DNA of 64,000 bases from Hymenobacter jeollabukensis (GTDB lineage: Bacteria; Bacteroidota; Bacteroidia; Cytophagales; Hymenobacteraceae). Location of the stretch: positions 186,001 through 250,000 of the forward strand of contig NZ_VAJM01000009.1 in assembly GCF_005771675.1 (NCBI RefSeq), given 5' to 3'. A program made the position numbers and the translations under genes. The notes under the pieces are model-generated. The model was not told the origin of the DNA and ran no database searches. It saw only the letters and a program-made list of their open reading frames with translations. This document shows, in pieces, positions 46,784 through 55,130 of the stretch (position 1 is its first letter; the number at the start of each line of letters is the position of its first letter).

Positions 46784-46868
46784 GCCGGGGCGGGAAAAAA
46801 GGCGGACGACCAGTGTTATCAAACTGTTACCGAAGATCGGTCAAGGTTACGGGAATGTTACGCTTTGG

Positions 46869-46907
46869 TATGTTAAGTTTTCGGCCGGTGTATGTTAAGT
46901 TTTTCGG
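46869..46907 (+). repeat. Two direct TATGTTAAGTTTT repeats
   Basis: TATGTTAAGTTTTCGG at 46869 and TATGTTAAGTTTTTCGG at 46891, 22 nt apart, in the divergent gap between the DUF2490 and FRG genes. Two helical turns apart, so they suit binding of a dimeric regulator. No protein is assigned. Confidence 0.5.
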
Positions 46908-46949
46908 GATGCGGTGCCGCCCGCGGAGCCGGGGCTGGCTGCCCCGCGC

Positions 46950-46957
46950 CAACTTTG
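46950..46957 (+). promoter_or_regulatory. Candidate -7 box for the FRG gene
   Basis: CAACTTTG, one base off TAnnTTTG, 27 nt before the ATG at 46984. Confidence 0.35.
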
Positions 46958-46983
46958 CGTACTTGCAGGGCCGCTTGGCCCCA

Positions 46984-47844
46984 ATGCTCCCGCCCGTGTC
47001 CACCTCCCCCAACGAAATTGAAGTCAGCTCCTGGGAGGAGCTGCAGCACGTCCTGTTCCGCGACACCTGGGACGGCCGCCTCGGCCGGTTCCGCTCGCCG
47101 TTTGTGTACCGGGGGGTACGTTCCAGGGCCTACACCCTCAGCACCAGCCTGCAGCGCCTCGGCGGGCCCTACCACGAGCTGGAAAACCACTTGCTGCGCA
47201 ACTTCCGCAAGTACGCCCACGACACGGCCGTGCCCGATCATTCCTCGGTGTGGGACTGGCTGGCGGTGGCCCAGCACCACGGTCTGCCCACCCGCCTGCT
47301 CGACTGGACGTACTCGCCCTACGTGGCCCTGCACTTCGCCACCGACGACCTCGAAGCCTACGACCAGGATGGCGTTATCTGGGCGCTGAACTACGTGAAG
47401 GCGGCCGAGTACATGCCCCAGCGGCTGCGCGAGGCCCTGCGCGCCGAGGGCTCCAACGTGTTTACGCCCGAGCTGCTGCAGCCCGTGTGCCGCAACCTGC
47501 GCGAGCTGGGCGACATGCAGCCCGAGCAGCCGTTTCTGCTGTTTCTGGAGCCGCCCTCGCTGGATGCGCGCATCATCCACCAGTACGCTTTGTTCGCCCT
47601 TATGTCGACGCCGCACGCCAACCTGGACAGCTGGCTGGAAGAGCACCCGGAGCTGTTTTACCGCATCATCCTGCCGGCCCGCCTGAAGTGGGAAACCCGC
47701 GACAAGCTCGATCAGGCCAATATCACCGAGCGGGTGCTGTTCCCGGGCCTGAGCGGACTGAGCCGCTGGCTGCACCGCCACTACAGCCCCACCACCGGCC
47801 ACGGCGGCCAGCCCCTCGACTCCGGCCGCGACCCGCTGGGTTAG
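46984..47844 (+). CDS. FRG-domain protein
   Basis: 286 aa from the ATG at 46984. The FRG domain is clear: FVYRGVRSRAYTLSTSLQRL at about 40-60 and VAQHHGLPTRLLDWTYSPYV at about 95-115. FRG proteins are a scattered family of unknown activity, sometimes found in mobile or defence contexts. Here the neighbours are ordinary. A RNA-like CGGATTCG/CGAATCCG inverted pair follows the stop. Confidence 0.85.
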   Translation: MLPPVSTSPNEIEVSSWEELQHVLFRDTWDGRLGRFRSPFVYRGVRSRAYTLSTSLQRLGGPYHELENHLLRNFRKYAHDTAVPDHSSVWDWLAVAQHHGLPTRLLDWTYSPYVALHFATDDLEAYDQDGVIWALNYVKAAEYMPQRLREALRAEGSNVFTPELLQPVCRNLRELGDMQPEQPFLLFLEPPSLDARIIHQYALFALMSTPHANLDSWLEEHPELFYRIILPARLKWETRDKLDQANITERVLFPGLSGLSRWLHRHYSPTTGHGGQPLDSGRDPLG

Positions 47845-47919
47845 TAGATAGCGGATTCGTAGCCGCTGGCTGGTGCGGGCCGAATCCGTAGCTTGGCCGA
47901 CCAACCCAACGGCCCCGTC

Positions 47920-48738
47920 ATGGTTATTGCCCAGCTCAGCGACACCCACATCAACGACGACGCGCCGGAGGCCGCCGTCCGGCTACGGGCGGCCGTGGCG
48001 CACCTGCTGCACCTGCCGGCCGTGCCCGACATCGTCCTGCTCACCGGCGACTGCGCCGAGCACGGTACGGCCAGCGAATACGCGCAGCTGCGGGAGCTGC
48101 TGCGGCCGCTGACCGTGCCCGTCTACGTCATCCTCGGCAACCACGACGACCGGCCGCGGCTGCGGGCGCTGTTCGGGGCGCAGGGCGAGCAGACCATGCC
48201 CGAATTCATGCAGTACACAGTGGCGGCCGGGCCGCTGCGGCTGCTGGCGCTGGATACTCACGTGCCGGGGCAGGACGGCGGCACGCTGTGCCCCGCCCGC
48301 CTGCAGTGGCTGGAGGAGCGACTCACGGAGCAGCCCGAGCGGCCCACCATCATCCTGATGCACCACCCGCCGTTCCGCTGCGGCCTCGCGCCCTTCGACG
48401 CCATCGGACTGGACGCCATAGCCGAATTCGGCGCCGTGCTAGCCCGGCACCCGCAGGTGACGCGCGTGCTGGCCGGGCACCTGCACATGGCCATGCAGCG
48501 GCCCCTGCACTCAGCCCTGGCGGTTACCTGCCCCTCCACACTACACCAGCTGCTGGCTGATGTTCGGCGCCCGGCCGGGCTGGAAGTCCGGTTCGACCCG
48601 CCCGCCGTGCTGCTGCACACCTGGTCGGACGATACCGGTCTGCTCACGCACACCAGCCCCATCGGGGAGCCTGGGCCAGTAGTCGTCATGCACGACGGGC
48701 AGCAGTGGCAGGCGCCACCGTGGCCGGTGCGCGGGTGA
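47920..48738 (+). CDS. CpdA/Icc-like metallophosphoesterase
   Basis: 272 aa from the ATG at 47920 (MVIAQLSDTHIND), preferred over a TTG 27 nt upstream. Calcineurin-like metal motifs are complete: SDTHI, TGDCAEHG, GNHDD, LMHHPP and AGHLHMAMQ. It resembles cyclic-AMP phosphodiesterase CpdA and related class III enzymes; substrate not determined. It converges on hrpB with palindrome F between. Confidence 0.9.
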   Translation: MVIAQLSDTHINDDAPEAAVRLRAAVAHLLHLPAVPDIVLLTGDCAEHGTASEYAQLRELLRPLTVPVYVILGNHDDRPRLRALFGAQGEQTMPEFMQYTVAAGPLRLLALDTHVPGQDGGTLCPARLQWLEERLTEQPERPTIILMHHPPFRCGLAPFDAIGLDAIAEFGAVLARHPQVTRVLAGHLHMAMQRPLHSALAVTCPSTLHQLLADVRRPAGLEVRFDPPAVLLHTWSDDTGLLTHTSPIGEPGPVVVMHDGQQWQAPPWPVRG

Positions 48739-48739
48739 G

Positions 48740-48843
48740 GTAGCGCGAAGCTCTGCTGCGCGTATTCAGCGCGTTAATCATCGATATACCTAACCTGTTC
48801 TGCGGCAATCGTTCGGAATACGCGCAGCAGAGCTTCGCGCTAC
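48740..48843. repeat. Palindrome F between convergent genes
   Basis: Perfect 27-nt inverted arms (48740-48766 and 48817-48843) starting GTAGCGCGAAGCTCTGCTGC, with a 50-nt loop. It fills the whole gap between the metallophosphoesterase stop (1 nt away) and the hrpB stop (4 nt away). Confidence 0.9.
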
Positions 48844-48847
48844 GGCG

Positions 48848-51382
48848 CTACATGCCTTCCAGCCGCTTCTTGGTCAGCTTAGTGGGAATGTGGTTCATAG
48901 GGTCGTCGGGCCAGGGGTGCTTGGGGTAGCGGCCCTTCAGGTCCTTGCGCACCTCGAAGTAGCCTTTCTCCCAGAAGCTGCGCAGGTCGCGGGTGACCTG
49001 GGCGGGGCGGCCGCCGGGGCTGAGCAGGTGCAGCAGCAGCGGCACTCGGCCGGCGGCCACGGCGGGCGTTTCTACCAGCCCAAACAGCTCCTGCAGCTTC
49101 ACGGCCAGCACCGGCGCGGCCGGGTCGCCGTAGTCGATGCGGACGTGGGAGCCGCTGGGCACTTCCAAGTGCGCGGGTGCGAGACGGTCCAGCTCCTGGC
49201 GCTGGGCCCAACCGCCGGGCAGGCGCTGCAGCAGCAGCTCAGCCACGTCGAGGCGGCCTACGTCGGCGAGGCTGCGCAGGCCGGCCAGGTTGGGCGCCAG
49301 CCACTCGTCGGCATCGGCCAGCAGGGCTTCGGTGGAGGCGGCGGGCCAGTCGGCGGGATTGAGGTGGTGCAGGAAGGTCAGCCGCTCGCGCAGCTGCTGG
49401 GCGTGCTCGGTCCAGTTGAGGGCGCGCAGCTCCCCGTCGCGCACGGCCGTGAGCAGGGCCGCCGCCACGTCGTCGGCGCTGGGGTTGGGCAGGTTGGTTT
49501 CCGACAGCACCAGCGCGCCCAGGCGGCGCAGCTTGCGGGCCAGCACCCGGCCGGTAGCCGCGTCGAACTGCACTTCAGCCTGCTCGCTGATTTGCTCCCG
49601 GAACAGCTCTTCTACCTCCACCTTGGTCAGCGGCGCGGCCAGGGCGGCGCGGGGCGCGTTGGCGGGGCCGTCGAGGTGGGCGGCGGCGAAAAACACGTCG
49701 GAGCCGGCGAAAAACTCGGCTGGCAGCTGCACCCGCTGTCCGGTGACGAGGCGCAGCCGGTCCGAGCCTTCGCGCTGGCCGAGGCGGTCGGGGTAGGCGA
49801 GGGCGGCCAGCAGGCCGGCTACGTCGGGCTCCAGGTCGGCTGATTTCACGCCGGCGCGGCCCCGCAGGGCAGTAGCGGCTTCGCGGACGCGGCGTAGGCC
49901 CTGGCTGTCGGGCTGCAGGCCGGGCAGGGGCGCGCGGCCGGTTTGCAGGGCTTCGAGGCGCAGACGCAGGTCGGGCGGGGCGGGGCGGCCGTCGGTGGCG
50001 CGCAGGATGTCGCGCTCGGCCAGCAGGGCGGCGAGGGCGCAGGCCGTGGGGCCGTGGCCCAGCTCCCGGCCGCGCACCACCAAGTGGCCCAGGCGCGGCG
50101 GCAAGCCCAGGCGGGCCAGCTCGCGGCCGTGCGGGGTGGGCTGACCGGCCGGCGTGAGGGCGCCGAGGCGCACCAGCAGCTCCCGGGCCTGGGCCAGCGC
50201 CGGGGCGGGCGGGGCATCGAGCCAGAGCAGATTTTGCGCTTCGGCGCCCCACAAGGCCAGCTCCAGGGCCAGGGCGCTGAGGTCGGCGGTGAGGATTTCG
50301 GGCGCGAGGTGGGCGGGCAGCGCGGCCTGGTCGATTTCGGGCCAGAGGCGGTAGCACACGCCGGGGCCGAGGCGGCCAGCGCGGCCCCGGCGCTGGTCGG
50401 CGGCGGCCTGGCTGACGGGCACGGTTTCGAGCGTGGTGAGGCCGGTGCGGGCAATGAAGCGCGGCACCCGGGCAAAGCCGCCGTCCACGACCACCCGCAC
50501 GCCTTCGATGGTGAGGCTGGTTTCGGCAATGCTGGTGGCCAGCACCACCTTGCGCCGGCCGGCGGGGGCGGGGCGCAGGGCGGCATCCTGCTTGTCGAGC
50601 GGCAACTCGCCGTGCAGCACGTGAAGGTCGATTTCCGTGGGCAGCGTGGCTTCCAGCTTTTCGCCCACGCGGCGCTGGTCGGCCAGGCCGGGCAGGAATA
50701 CCAGCACATCGCCGGCTTGGGTGTTCAGCGCCTCGCGCACGGTGGCGGGCGTCAACTCGGCCAGCCGCTCGCCGGGGCGGTTCGAGAGGCCGGCGGCGCG
50801 GCGCGGGCTCAGGTAAATCGTTTCGACGGGGTACATGCGGCCCTCGCTCGTCACCACCGGGGCCTGCAGCCAGGGGCCGAGCCGGGCCGCGTCCAGCGTG
50901 GCCGACATCACGACGAGGCGCAGATCGGGCCGCAGTACCTGCTGGGCGTCGAGGGTGAGGGCCAGGCCCAGGTCGGCCTGCAGGCTGCGCTCGTGAAACT
51001 CGTCGAAGAGCACGGCGGCCACGCCTTCCAGGGCCGGGTCGTCCTGCACCATGCGCGTGAGGATGCCCTCGGTGACGACTTCGATGCGGGTGCGGGCCGA
51101 AACCTTGTTTTCGAGGCGCACGCGGTAGCCGACGGTCTGGCCCACTGGCTCACCCAGCAGCTGGGCCATGCGGGTGGCGGCGGCGCGGGCGGCCAGCCGG
51201 CGCGGCTCCAGCACGATGATTTTGCCTTCCGCGGGCCGCCAGGGCGCGTCCAGCAGGGCCAGCGGCACCAGCGTGGTCTTGCCGGCGCCCGGCGGGGCCT
51301 GCAGCACGACGCGGTTGCCGGCCACCAGGGCCGCCAGCAGCTCGGGCAGCGCGGCGCGAATCGGCAGATCGGGGAAGGTCAA
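48848..51382 (-). CDS. hrpB: ATP-dependent RNA helicase HrpB
   Basis: 844 aa from a TTG at 51382 (TTG-ACC-TTC-CCC...), the first codon of the conserved region; upstream in-frame codons are repeat C1. DEAH-type motifs: Walker A APPGAGKTTL, DEFHERS, SATLDA, and QRRGRAGRLGPG (motif VI). The HrpB-specific C-terminus (about 490-840) ends with PKHPWPDDPMNHIPTKLTKK. HrpB helicases are common bacterial RNA helicases of uncertain role. A non-ATG start next to the repeat is unusual. Confidence 0.92.
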   Translation of the reverse strand: MTFPDLPIRAALPELLAALVAGNRVVLQAPPGAGKTTLVPLALLDAPWRPAEGKIIVLEPRRLAARAAATRMAQLLGEPVGQTVGYRVRLENKVSARTRIEVVTEGILTRMVQDDPALEGVAAVLFDEFHERSLQADLGLALTLDAQQVLRPDLRLVVMSATLDAARLGPWLQAPVVTSEGRMYPVETIYLSPRRAAGLSNRPGERLAELTPATVREALNTQAGDVLVFLPGLADQRRVGEKLEATLPTEIDLHVLHGELPLDKQDAALRPAPAGRRKVVLATSIAETSLTIEGVRVVVDGGFARVPRFIARTGLTTLETVPVSQAAADQRRGRAGRLGPGVCYRLWPEIDQAALPAHLAPEILTADLSALALELALWGAEAQNLLWLDAPPAPALAQARELLVRLGALTPAGQPTPHGRELARLGLPPRLGHLVVRGRELGHGPTACALAALLAERDILRATDGRPAPPDLRLRLEALQTGRAPLPGLQPDSQGLRRVREAATALRGRAGVKSADLEPDVAGLLAALAYPDRLGQREGSDRLRLVTGQRVQLPAEFFAGSDVFFAAAHLDGPANAPRAALAAPLTKVEVEELFREQISEQAEVQFDAATGRVLARKLRRLGALVLSETNLPNPSADDVAAALLTAVRDGELRALNWTEHAQQLRERLTFLHHLNPADWPAASTEALLADADEWLAPNLAGLRSLADVGRLDVAELLLQRLPGGWAQRQELDRLAPAHLEVPSGSHVRIDYGDPAAPVLAVKLQELFGLVETPAVAAGRVPLLLHLLSPGGRPAQVTRDLRSFWEKGYFEVRKDLKGRYPKHPWPDDPMNHIPTKLTKKRLEGM

Positions 51383-51385
51383 GTG

Positions 51386-51469
51386 GTGAAGTGGTGAGAT
51401 GGTGAACTGGTGAGTTGACGTTCTGGCTTGGTAGACGGCACTCACCAGTTCACCATCTCACCACTTCAC
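51386..51469. repeat. Element C1, octamer-built inverted repeat
   Basis: Perfect 30-nt arms (51386-51415 and 51440-51469) built of GTGAACTG-like octamers in an 8-nt period. The 24-nt loop contains TTCTGGCTTGGT, shared with element D. It ends 4 nt from the rhodanese stop and abuts the hrpB start. Confidence 0.9.
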
Positions 51470-51472
51470 TAA

Positions 51473-51799
51473 TTAATACACCGGCACCTGCGGGTCGACT
51501 TTCACCGACCAGGCGTGGATGCCGCCGCGCAGGTTCAGCAGGTTCTGCAGGCCGTGGCGGTGCTGCAGGTAGGCCAGGGCCTGCATGGAGCGCACGCCGT
51601 GGTGGCAGATGAGCACCACCGGCTGCTCGGGGCTGATTTCGTCGGTGCGGCGGGCCAGCTCGCCCAGCGGAATGAGCTGGCTACCCGCGATACGGCAGTA
51701 CTCAAACTCCTCGGGCTGGCGCACGTCCACCAGCTGCAGGGTTTCGCCGGCGGCCAGCCGGTCGCGGAGTTGTTCGGGCGTGAGTTCGGGCAGGGACAT
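51473..51799 (-). CDS. Rhodanese-like sulfurtransferase
   Basis: 108 aa from the ATG at 51799. Single rhodanese domain with LVDVRQPEEFEYCRIAGSQLIPLGEL and the active-site loop ICHHGVRS containing the catalytic Cys. It would transfer sulfane sulfur; partner unknown. The gene is boxed in by repeats C1 and C2. Confidence 0.9.
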   Translation of the reverse strand: MSLPELTPEQLRDRLAAGETLQLVDVRQPEEFEYCRIAGSQLIPLGELARRTDEISPEQPVVLICHHGVRSMQALAYLQHRHGLQNLLNLRGGIHAWSVKVDPQVPVY

Positions 51800-51803
51800 G
51801 CGG

Positions 51804-51915
51804 CGGTGAAATGGCGAGATGGTGAAATGGGGCGTTGATGTTCGGGAGGTGCGGTGCTGCGCGTTTCGCGCAAGCAGGACGGCACTCACCAGCTCACCAT
51901 CTCGCCATTTCACCG
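51804..51915. repeat. Element C2, octamer-built inverted repeat
   Basis: Arms of about 27 nt (51804-51830 and 51889-51915, three mismatches) made of GTGAAATG-like octamers. The longer loop contains TTGATGTTC and GACGGCACTCACC (both C1-like) plus an inner hairpin (TGCTGCGCG with CGCGCAAGCA). Confidence 0.85.
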
Positions 51916-51937
51916 ACAAAAGTAGCTTCGGAGTCGT

Positions 51938-51945
51938 TAGCTTTG
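51938..51945 (+). promoter_or_regulatory. -7 box for pnuC
   Basis: TAGCTTTG, perfect TAnnTTTG, 52 nt before the TTG start of pnuC. Confidence 0.55.
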
Positions 51946-51996
51946 ACGGCGCCACGCGTTGGCTGCCCGCTCCGTCCACCGTTTCGTTTCTCTGTT

Positions 51997-52635
51997 TTGT
52001 CCTGGTATGACCTTCTGACCGCGGTGGCCGGCACCGGCCCGCTGGAGTGGGCGGCCTTTGCCACCGGGCTGGCCTGCGTGGTGCTGGCGGCCGTGGGCAC
52101 CATCTGGAATTTCCCGGTAGCCATCGTCAGCTGCGCGTTTTACGTGGTGGTGTTTCACCGCGCCCAGCTGTATTCCGACCGCAACCTGCAGTTCGTGTTC
52201 ATTGCCATGAGCGTGTACGGCTGGTACGAGTGGCTGCGCGGCGGCAAGGCGCACACGGCCCTGGTCGTGACGCATTCGACGGCGCGGGAGTGGCTGTGGC
52301 TGACCCTGGCCGGGGCCTGCTACACCGGCGGTTTCGGCTACTACCTGGCCCATCACACCGACGCCGCGCTGCCGTTTCTCGATTCGCTGACCACCGCCAT
52401 CAGCCTGATGGCCCAGTACCTGATGACGCGCAAGCGCCTGGAAAACTGGCTGCTGTGGATTCTGGTTGATATCATTTACGTGCCGATGTACTGGGTCAAG
52501 AGCCTGCACGCCACCAGCGGGCTGTACCTGCTCTACCTCGGCATTGCCGCCTTCGGCTACTGGGAGTGGCGCCGACTGATGCGCCAGGCCCAGGCCGCTC
52601 CCGCCTTCGACACCGCTACTCCACCCACCCGCTGA
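51997..52635 (+). CDS. pnuC: Nicotinamide riboside transporter PnuC
   Basis: 212 aa from the TTG at 51997 (read as MSWYDLLTAVAGTGPLEW); no in-frame ATG or GTG lies between the promoter box and this codon. About seven membrane helices and the PnuC signature (GWYEWLRGG, QYLMTRKRLENWLLWI, VDIIYVPMYW) are present. PnuC brings nicotinamide riboside across the cytoplasmic membrane. Its stop overlaps the NadR-like ATG (TGATG), so the two are translationally coupled. Confidence 0.93.
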   Translation: MSWYDLLTAVAGTGPLEWAAFATGLACVVLAAVGTIWNFPVAIVSCAFYVVVFHRAQLYSDRNLQFVFIAMSVYGWYEWLRGGKAHTALVVTHSTAREWLWLTLAGACYTGGFGYYLAHHTDAALPFLDSLTTAISLMAQYLMTRKRLENWLLWILVDIIYVPMYWVKSLHATSGLYLLYLGIAAFGYWEWRRLMRQAQAAPAFDTATPPTR

Positions 52636-53216
52636 TGCTGCGCGTTGCCCTCACTGGTCCCGAATCGACGGGCAAAACCACGCTTAGCCAGCAGCTGGCT
52701 GCCCGCTACGGCACGCTGTGGGTGCCCGAATACGCCCGCGAGTACCTCGACCAGCACGGCATCGGCCTCGACTACACCCCCGACGACCTCGAAGCCATTG
52801 CCCGCGGGCAGCTGGCCGCCGAAGAAGCCGCCGTGGCCGAAGCCGAAGCCCGCGGCCTGCCGGTCATCTTCTGCGACACCGAGCTGCTGGTCATCAAGGT
52901 ATGGGCCGAGCATGCCTTCGGGCAGTGCCCCAACTGGGTGCGCGAGCAAATCGAGCAGCACCGCTACGACCTGATTCTGCTGCTGGGCACCGACATTCCC
53001 TGGGAGCCCGACCCGCGCCGCGAGCATCCGCACCTGCGCCAGTATTTCTACGAGCTGTACCGCCGCGAGCTGAACGGGCAGCTCTCGAACTTCGCCGAAA
53101 TCAGCGGCCCGGCGGCCCACCGCCTGGAAGAAGCCTGCTTCCTGGTCGATACCCTGCTGGGCCGCGTGCCCGATTCCATCCTGCCCGGCCGCGACCCGTT
53201 TCAACTACCCTTATGA
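52635..53216 (+). CDS. NadR-like ribosylnicotinamide kinase (ATP-binding)
   Basis: 193 aa from the ATG at 52635. Walker A GPESTGKTTLS, VPEYAREYLD, FCDTELLVIKVWAE and LLLGTDIPWEPDPRREHP match the kinase domain of NadR. The N-terminal adenylyltransferase and DNA-binding domains of full NadR are absent. It would phosphorylate the nicotinamide riboside imported by PnuC, trapping it for NAD synthesis. Confidence 0.9.
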   Translation: MLRVALTGPESTGKTTLSQQLAARYGTLWVPEYAREYLDQHGIGLDYTPDDLEAIARGQLAAEEAAVAEAEARGLPVIFCDTELLVIKVWAEHAFGQCPNWVREQIEQHRYDLILLLGTDIPWEPDPRREHPHLRQYFYELYRRELNGQLSNFAEISGPAAHRLEEACFLVDTLLGRVPDSILPGRDPFQLPL

Positions 53217-54094
53217 GCGCCTATTTCCTCGAAAACGAGCAGTGCCGCGTGCGCGTCAACCAGCACGGCGCCGAGCTGAGCAGCCTCGTGCGCAAAGACC
53301 TCGACGGCCTCGAATACCTCTGGCAAGCCGACCCGGCGGTGTGGGCCCGCCACGCGCCGGTGCTGTTTCCCATCGTCGGCCGCCTGCCCGAGGATACGTA
53401 TTACCACCAGGGTCAGGCCTACCGCCTGTCCCAGCACGGCTTCGCCCGCGACCGGGCCTTCGAGCTGGTGCGCGCGTCGGCCACCGAGGTGCAGCTGCGC
53501 CTGACGGACGACGCCGCAAGCCAGCAGGCGTTTCCCTTCGCTTTCGAGCTGACCATCACGCACCGGCTCCAGGGAACCACCGTGCACGTTATCTGGGAGG
53601 TGCGCAACCCGGCCGCCGACCAGGAGCTGCTCTTCAGCATCGGCGCGCACCCGGCCTTCCGCTGCCCGCTGCTGCCCGAGGAAACCTTCGAGGACTACGC
53701 TTTCCGCTTCGACCACCCGGTGCAGCTGGAGCGCCACCTGCTGCAGGGCGGTTTGCTGAACGGCCAGACCGAAGCCGTGCCGACCAATGGGCAGGAGCTG
53801 CCGCTGAGCTACGAGCTGTTTGCCCACGATGCGCTGGTGCTGAAGCACTACGACTTCACCCGCCTGGCCCTGGTGAGCCGCCGCAGCCCCCGGGCCGTGC
53901 AGATGCAGTTCGACGGCTTTCCCTACCTCGGCCTCTGGACCAAGGGCCCCGGTGCCCCGTTCGTGTGCATCGAGCCCTGGCACGGCATTGCCAGCAGCGT
54001 GGGCGACCCCGCCGAGCTGGCCGACAAGGAAGGTATTCTGACGTTGGCGCCCGGCGCCTCGTTCCGGGCCGCCTACACCATCAGCGCCGAGTAA
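53213..54094 (+). CDS. Aldose 1-epimerase-like protein (LacX type)
   Basis: 293 aa; ATG overlaps the previous stop (ATGA), so it is translationally coupled. Family features: ISRHGAEL-like NQHGAELSSLVRK, LFPIVGRLPED, LSQHGFARDRAFE (catalytic His), and SIGAHPAFRCPL (second His). It would act on aldose or related sugars. The link to nicotinamide riboside genes is by position only. Confidence 0.88.
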   Translation: MSAYFLENEQCRVRVNQHGAELSSLVRKDLDGLEYLWQADPAVWARHAPVLFPIVGRLPEDTYYHQGQAYRLSQHGFARDRAFELVRASATEVQLRLTDDAASQQAFPFAFELTITHRLQGTTVHVIWEVRNPAADQELLFSIGAHPAFRCPLLPEETFEDYAFRFDHPVQLERHLLQGGLLNGQTEAVPTNGQELPLSYELFAHDALVLKHYDFTRLALVSRRSPRAVQMQFDGFPYLGLWTKGPGAPFVCIEPWHGIASSVGDPAELADKEGILTLAPGASFRAAYTISAE

Positions 54095-54097
54095 GCG

Positions 54098-54514
54098 GTG
54101 GAAATCCGCCTCATTCCCGCCGCCGCTACCTACGACCTACGCCACCGCGTGCTCTGGCCCGACCAGCCGGCGGCCTACGTCGAGCTGCCCGAGGATGCGG
54201 CGGGCTGGCATTACGGCGCGTTCGAGGACGGGCAGCTGCGCAGCGTGGTGTCGTTGTTCGTCGACGGCGAAGTGGCGCGTTTCCGCAAGTTTGCCACCGA
54301 GCCCGCGTGGCAGGGAAGGGGCATCGGGTCGGCTTTGCTGCGGCACATGATGCAAGAAGCCGCCGAGCATGGGGCCCGGCGGCTGTGTTGTGATGCCCGG
54401 CAGGAGAAGGCCGGTTTTTACCAGAAGTTCGGCTTCGGTGTGGAGGGGGAGCCGTTCTACAAAGGCCCGATTCCCTACGTGCGCATGAGCTGCGCGCTGC
54501 CGGCGGCGGGCTGA
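54098..54514 (+). CDS. GNAT-family acetyltransferase
   Basis: 138 aa from the GTG at 54098, 3 nt after the epimerase stop. KFATEPAWQGRGIGSALLRHM is the acetyl-CoA loop; DARQEKAGFYQKFGF is the C-terminal segment. Similar to ElaA/YjcF-like enzymes. Substrate unknown. Last gene of the pnuC unit. Confidence 0.85.
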   Translation: MEIRLIPAAATYDLRHRVLWPDQPAAYVELPEDAAGWHYGAFEDGQLRSVVSLFVDGEVARFRKFATEPAWQGRGIGSALLRHMMQEAAEHGARRLCCDARQEKAGFYQKFGFGVEGEPFYKGPIPYVRMSCALPAAG

Positions 54515-54518
54515 AAAC

Positions 54519-54755
54519 TTAGAGCAGCATCGGCTCGCGCGGGCGCACCGGGCGGCGGTTGTAGTCGGGCTCCCAGTCGTTGATGGGGCGCGAGATGCCC
54601 GGCGGCAAGTCCAGGTCGGGCAGGCCGTCGTCGAGCGGTTCGCCGCCGTCGTCGTCGTTGTCGGTGGCGGGCGGGCGGTAGGGCGTGGGGCGCGGCATCA
54701 CCATGAAGTAGGCCAGAATGGTGAGGACCACGAGGGAGTAGATAAGGCTAATCAT
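54519..54755 (-). CDS. Small single-pass membrane protein
   Basis: 78 aa from the ATG at 54755. One N-terminal membrane helix (SLIYSLVVLTILAYFMVM) followed by a Pro/Asp-rich tail (TDNDDDGGEPLDDG...). No family recognised. Confidence 0.5.
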   Translation of the reverse strand: MISLIYSLVVLTILAYFMVMPRPTPYRPPATDNDDDGGEPLDDGLPDLDLPPGISRPINDWEPDYNRRPVRPREPMLL

Positions 54756-54962
54756 GGCGGTTTCCGGGCTGGGGTGACAACCGGCGCCACGGCGTCGGCT
54801 ATGTAGCTGGTAACGGGACAAGGGCCGGCCTGGTTTTGGTCGGACCCGGTTTTTTGCGGGGGAGCGGCGTCACAGGTAATATACTTAAGGGTAGTGGGTT
54901 ATCCTAACTATTGGAGCTGCGTCAGGCGTGGTCATGGCAAGTCTGCCGGGACAATACCAGAC

Positions 54963-55050
54963 GTCCTGCTGAGCCCCGCGAAGCAGCCCTGCCGCCTCGC
55001 GGAACAATCCAGATGAAGCGGTAGAGATGTTTCGCGGGGCTCAGCAGGAC
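54963..55050. repeat. Palindromic element A4
   Basis: 21-nt arms (54963-54983 and 55030-55050, one mismatch) with CTGCTGAGCCCCGCGAAG; inner ACCGCTTC-like hairpin. Same family as A1. It lies between the small membrane protein gene and the TPP riboswitch; the rest of 54756-55093 shows no gene. Confidence 0.8.
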
Positions 55051-55093
55051 GGTCCTGCTTACCCCCGCCGCTTTCCGGATGGAAACCCAAAAG

Positions 55094-55124
55094 TTGCGGC
55101 AATCCGCGCCCGCCGCTACCTTTG
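55094..55124 (+). promoter_or_regulatory. Promoter of the TPP-riboswitch receptor gene
   Basis: TTG at 55094-55096, 20-nt spacer, TACCTTTG at 55117-55124. The aptamer begins 7 nt downstream. Confidence 0.75.
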
Positions 55125-55130
55125 CGCCGC

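Noticed and set aside
49943-51397. Plus-strand open frame (484 codons)
   Set aside because: Antisense shadow of hrpB.
51383-51445. N-terminal extension of HrpB through repeat C1
   Set aside because: The added 21 residues are translated repeat and absent from the conserved HrpB start.
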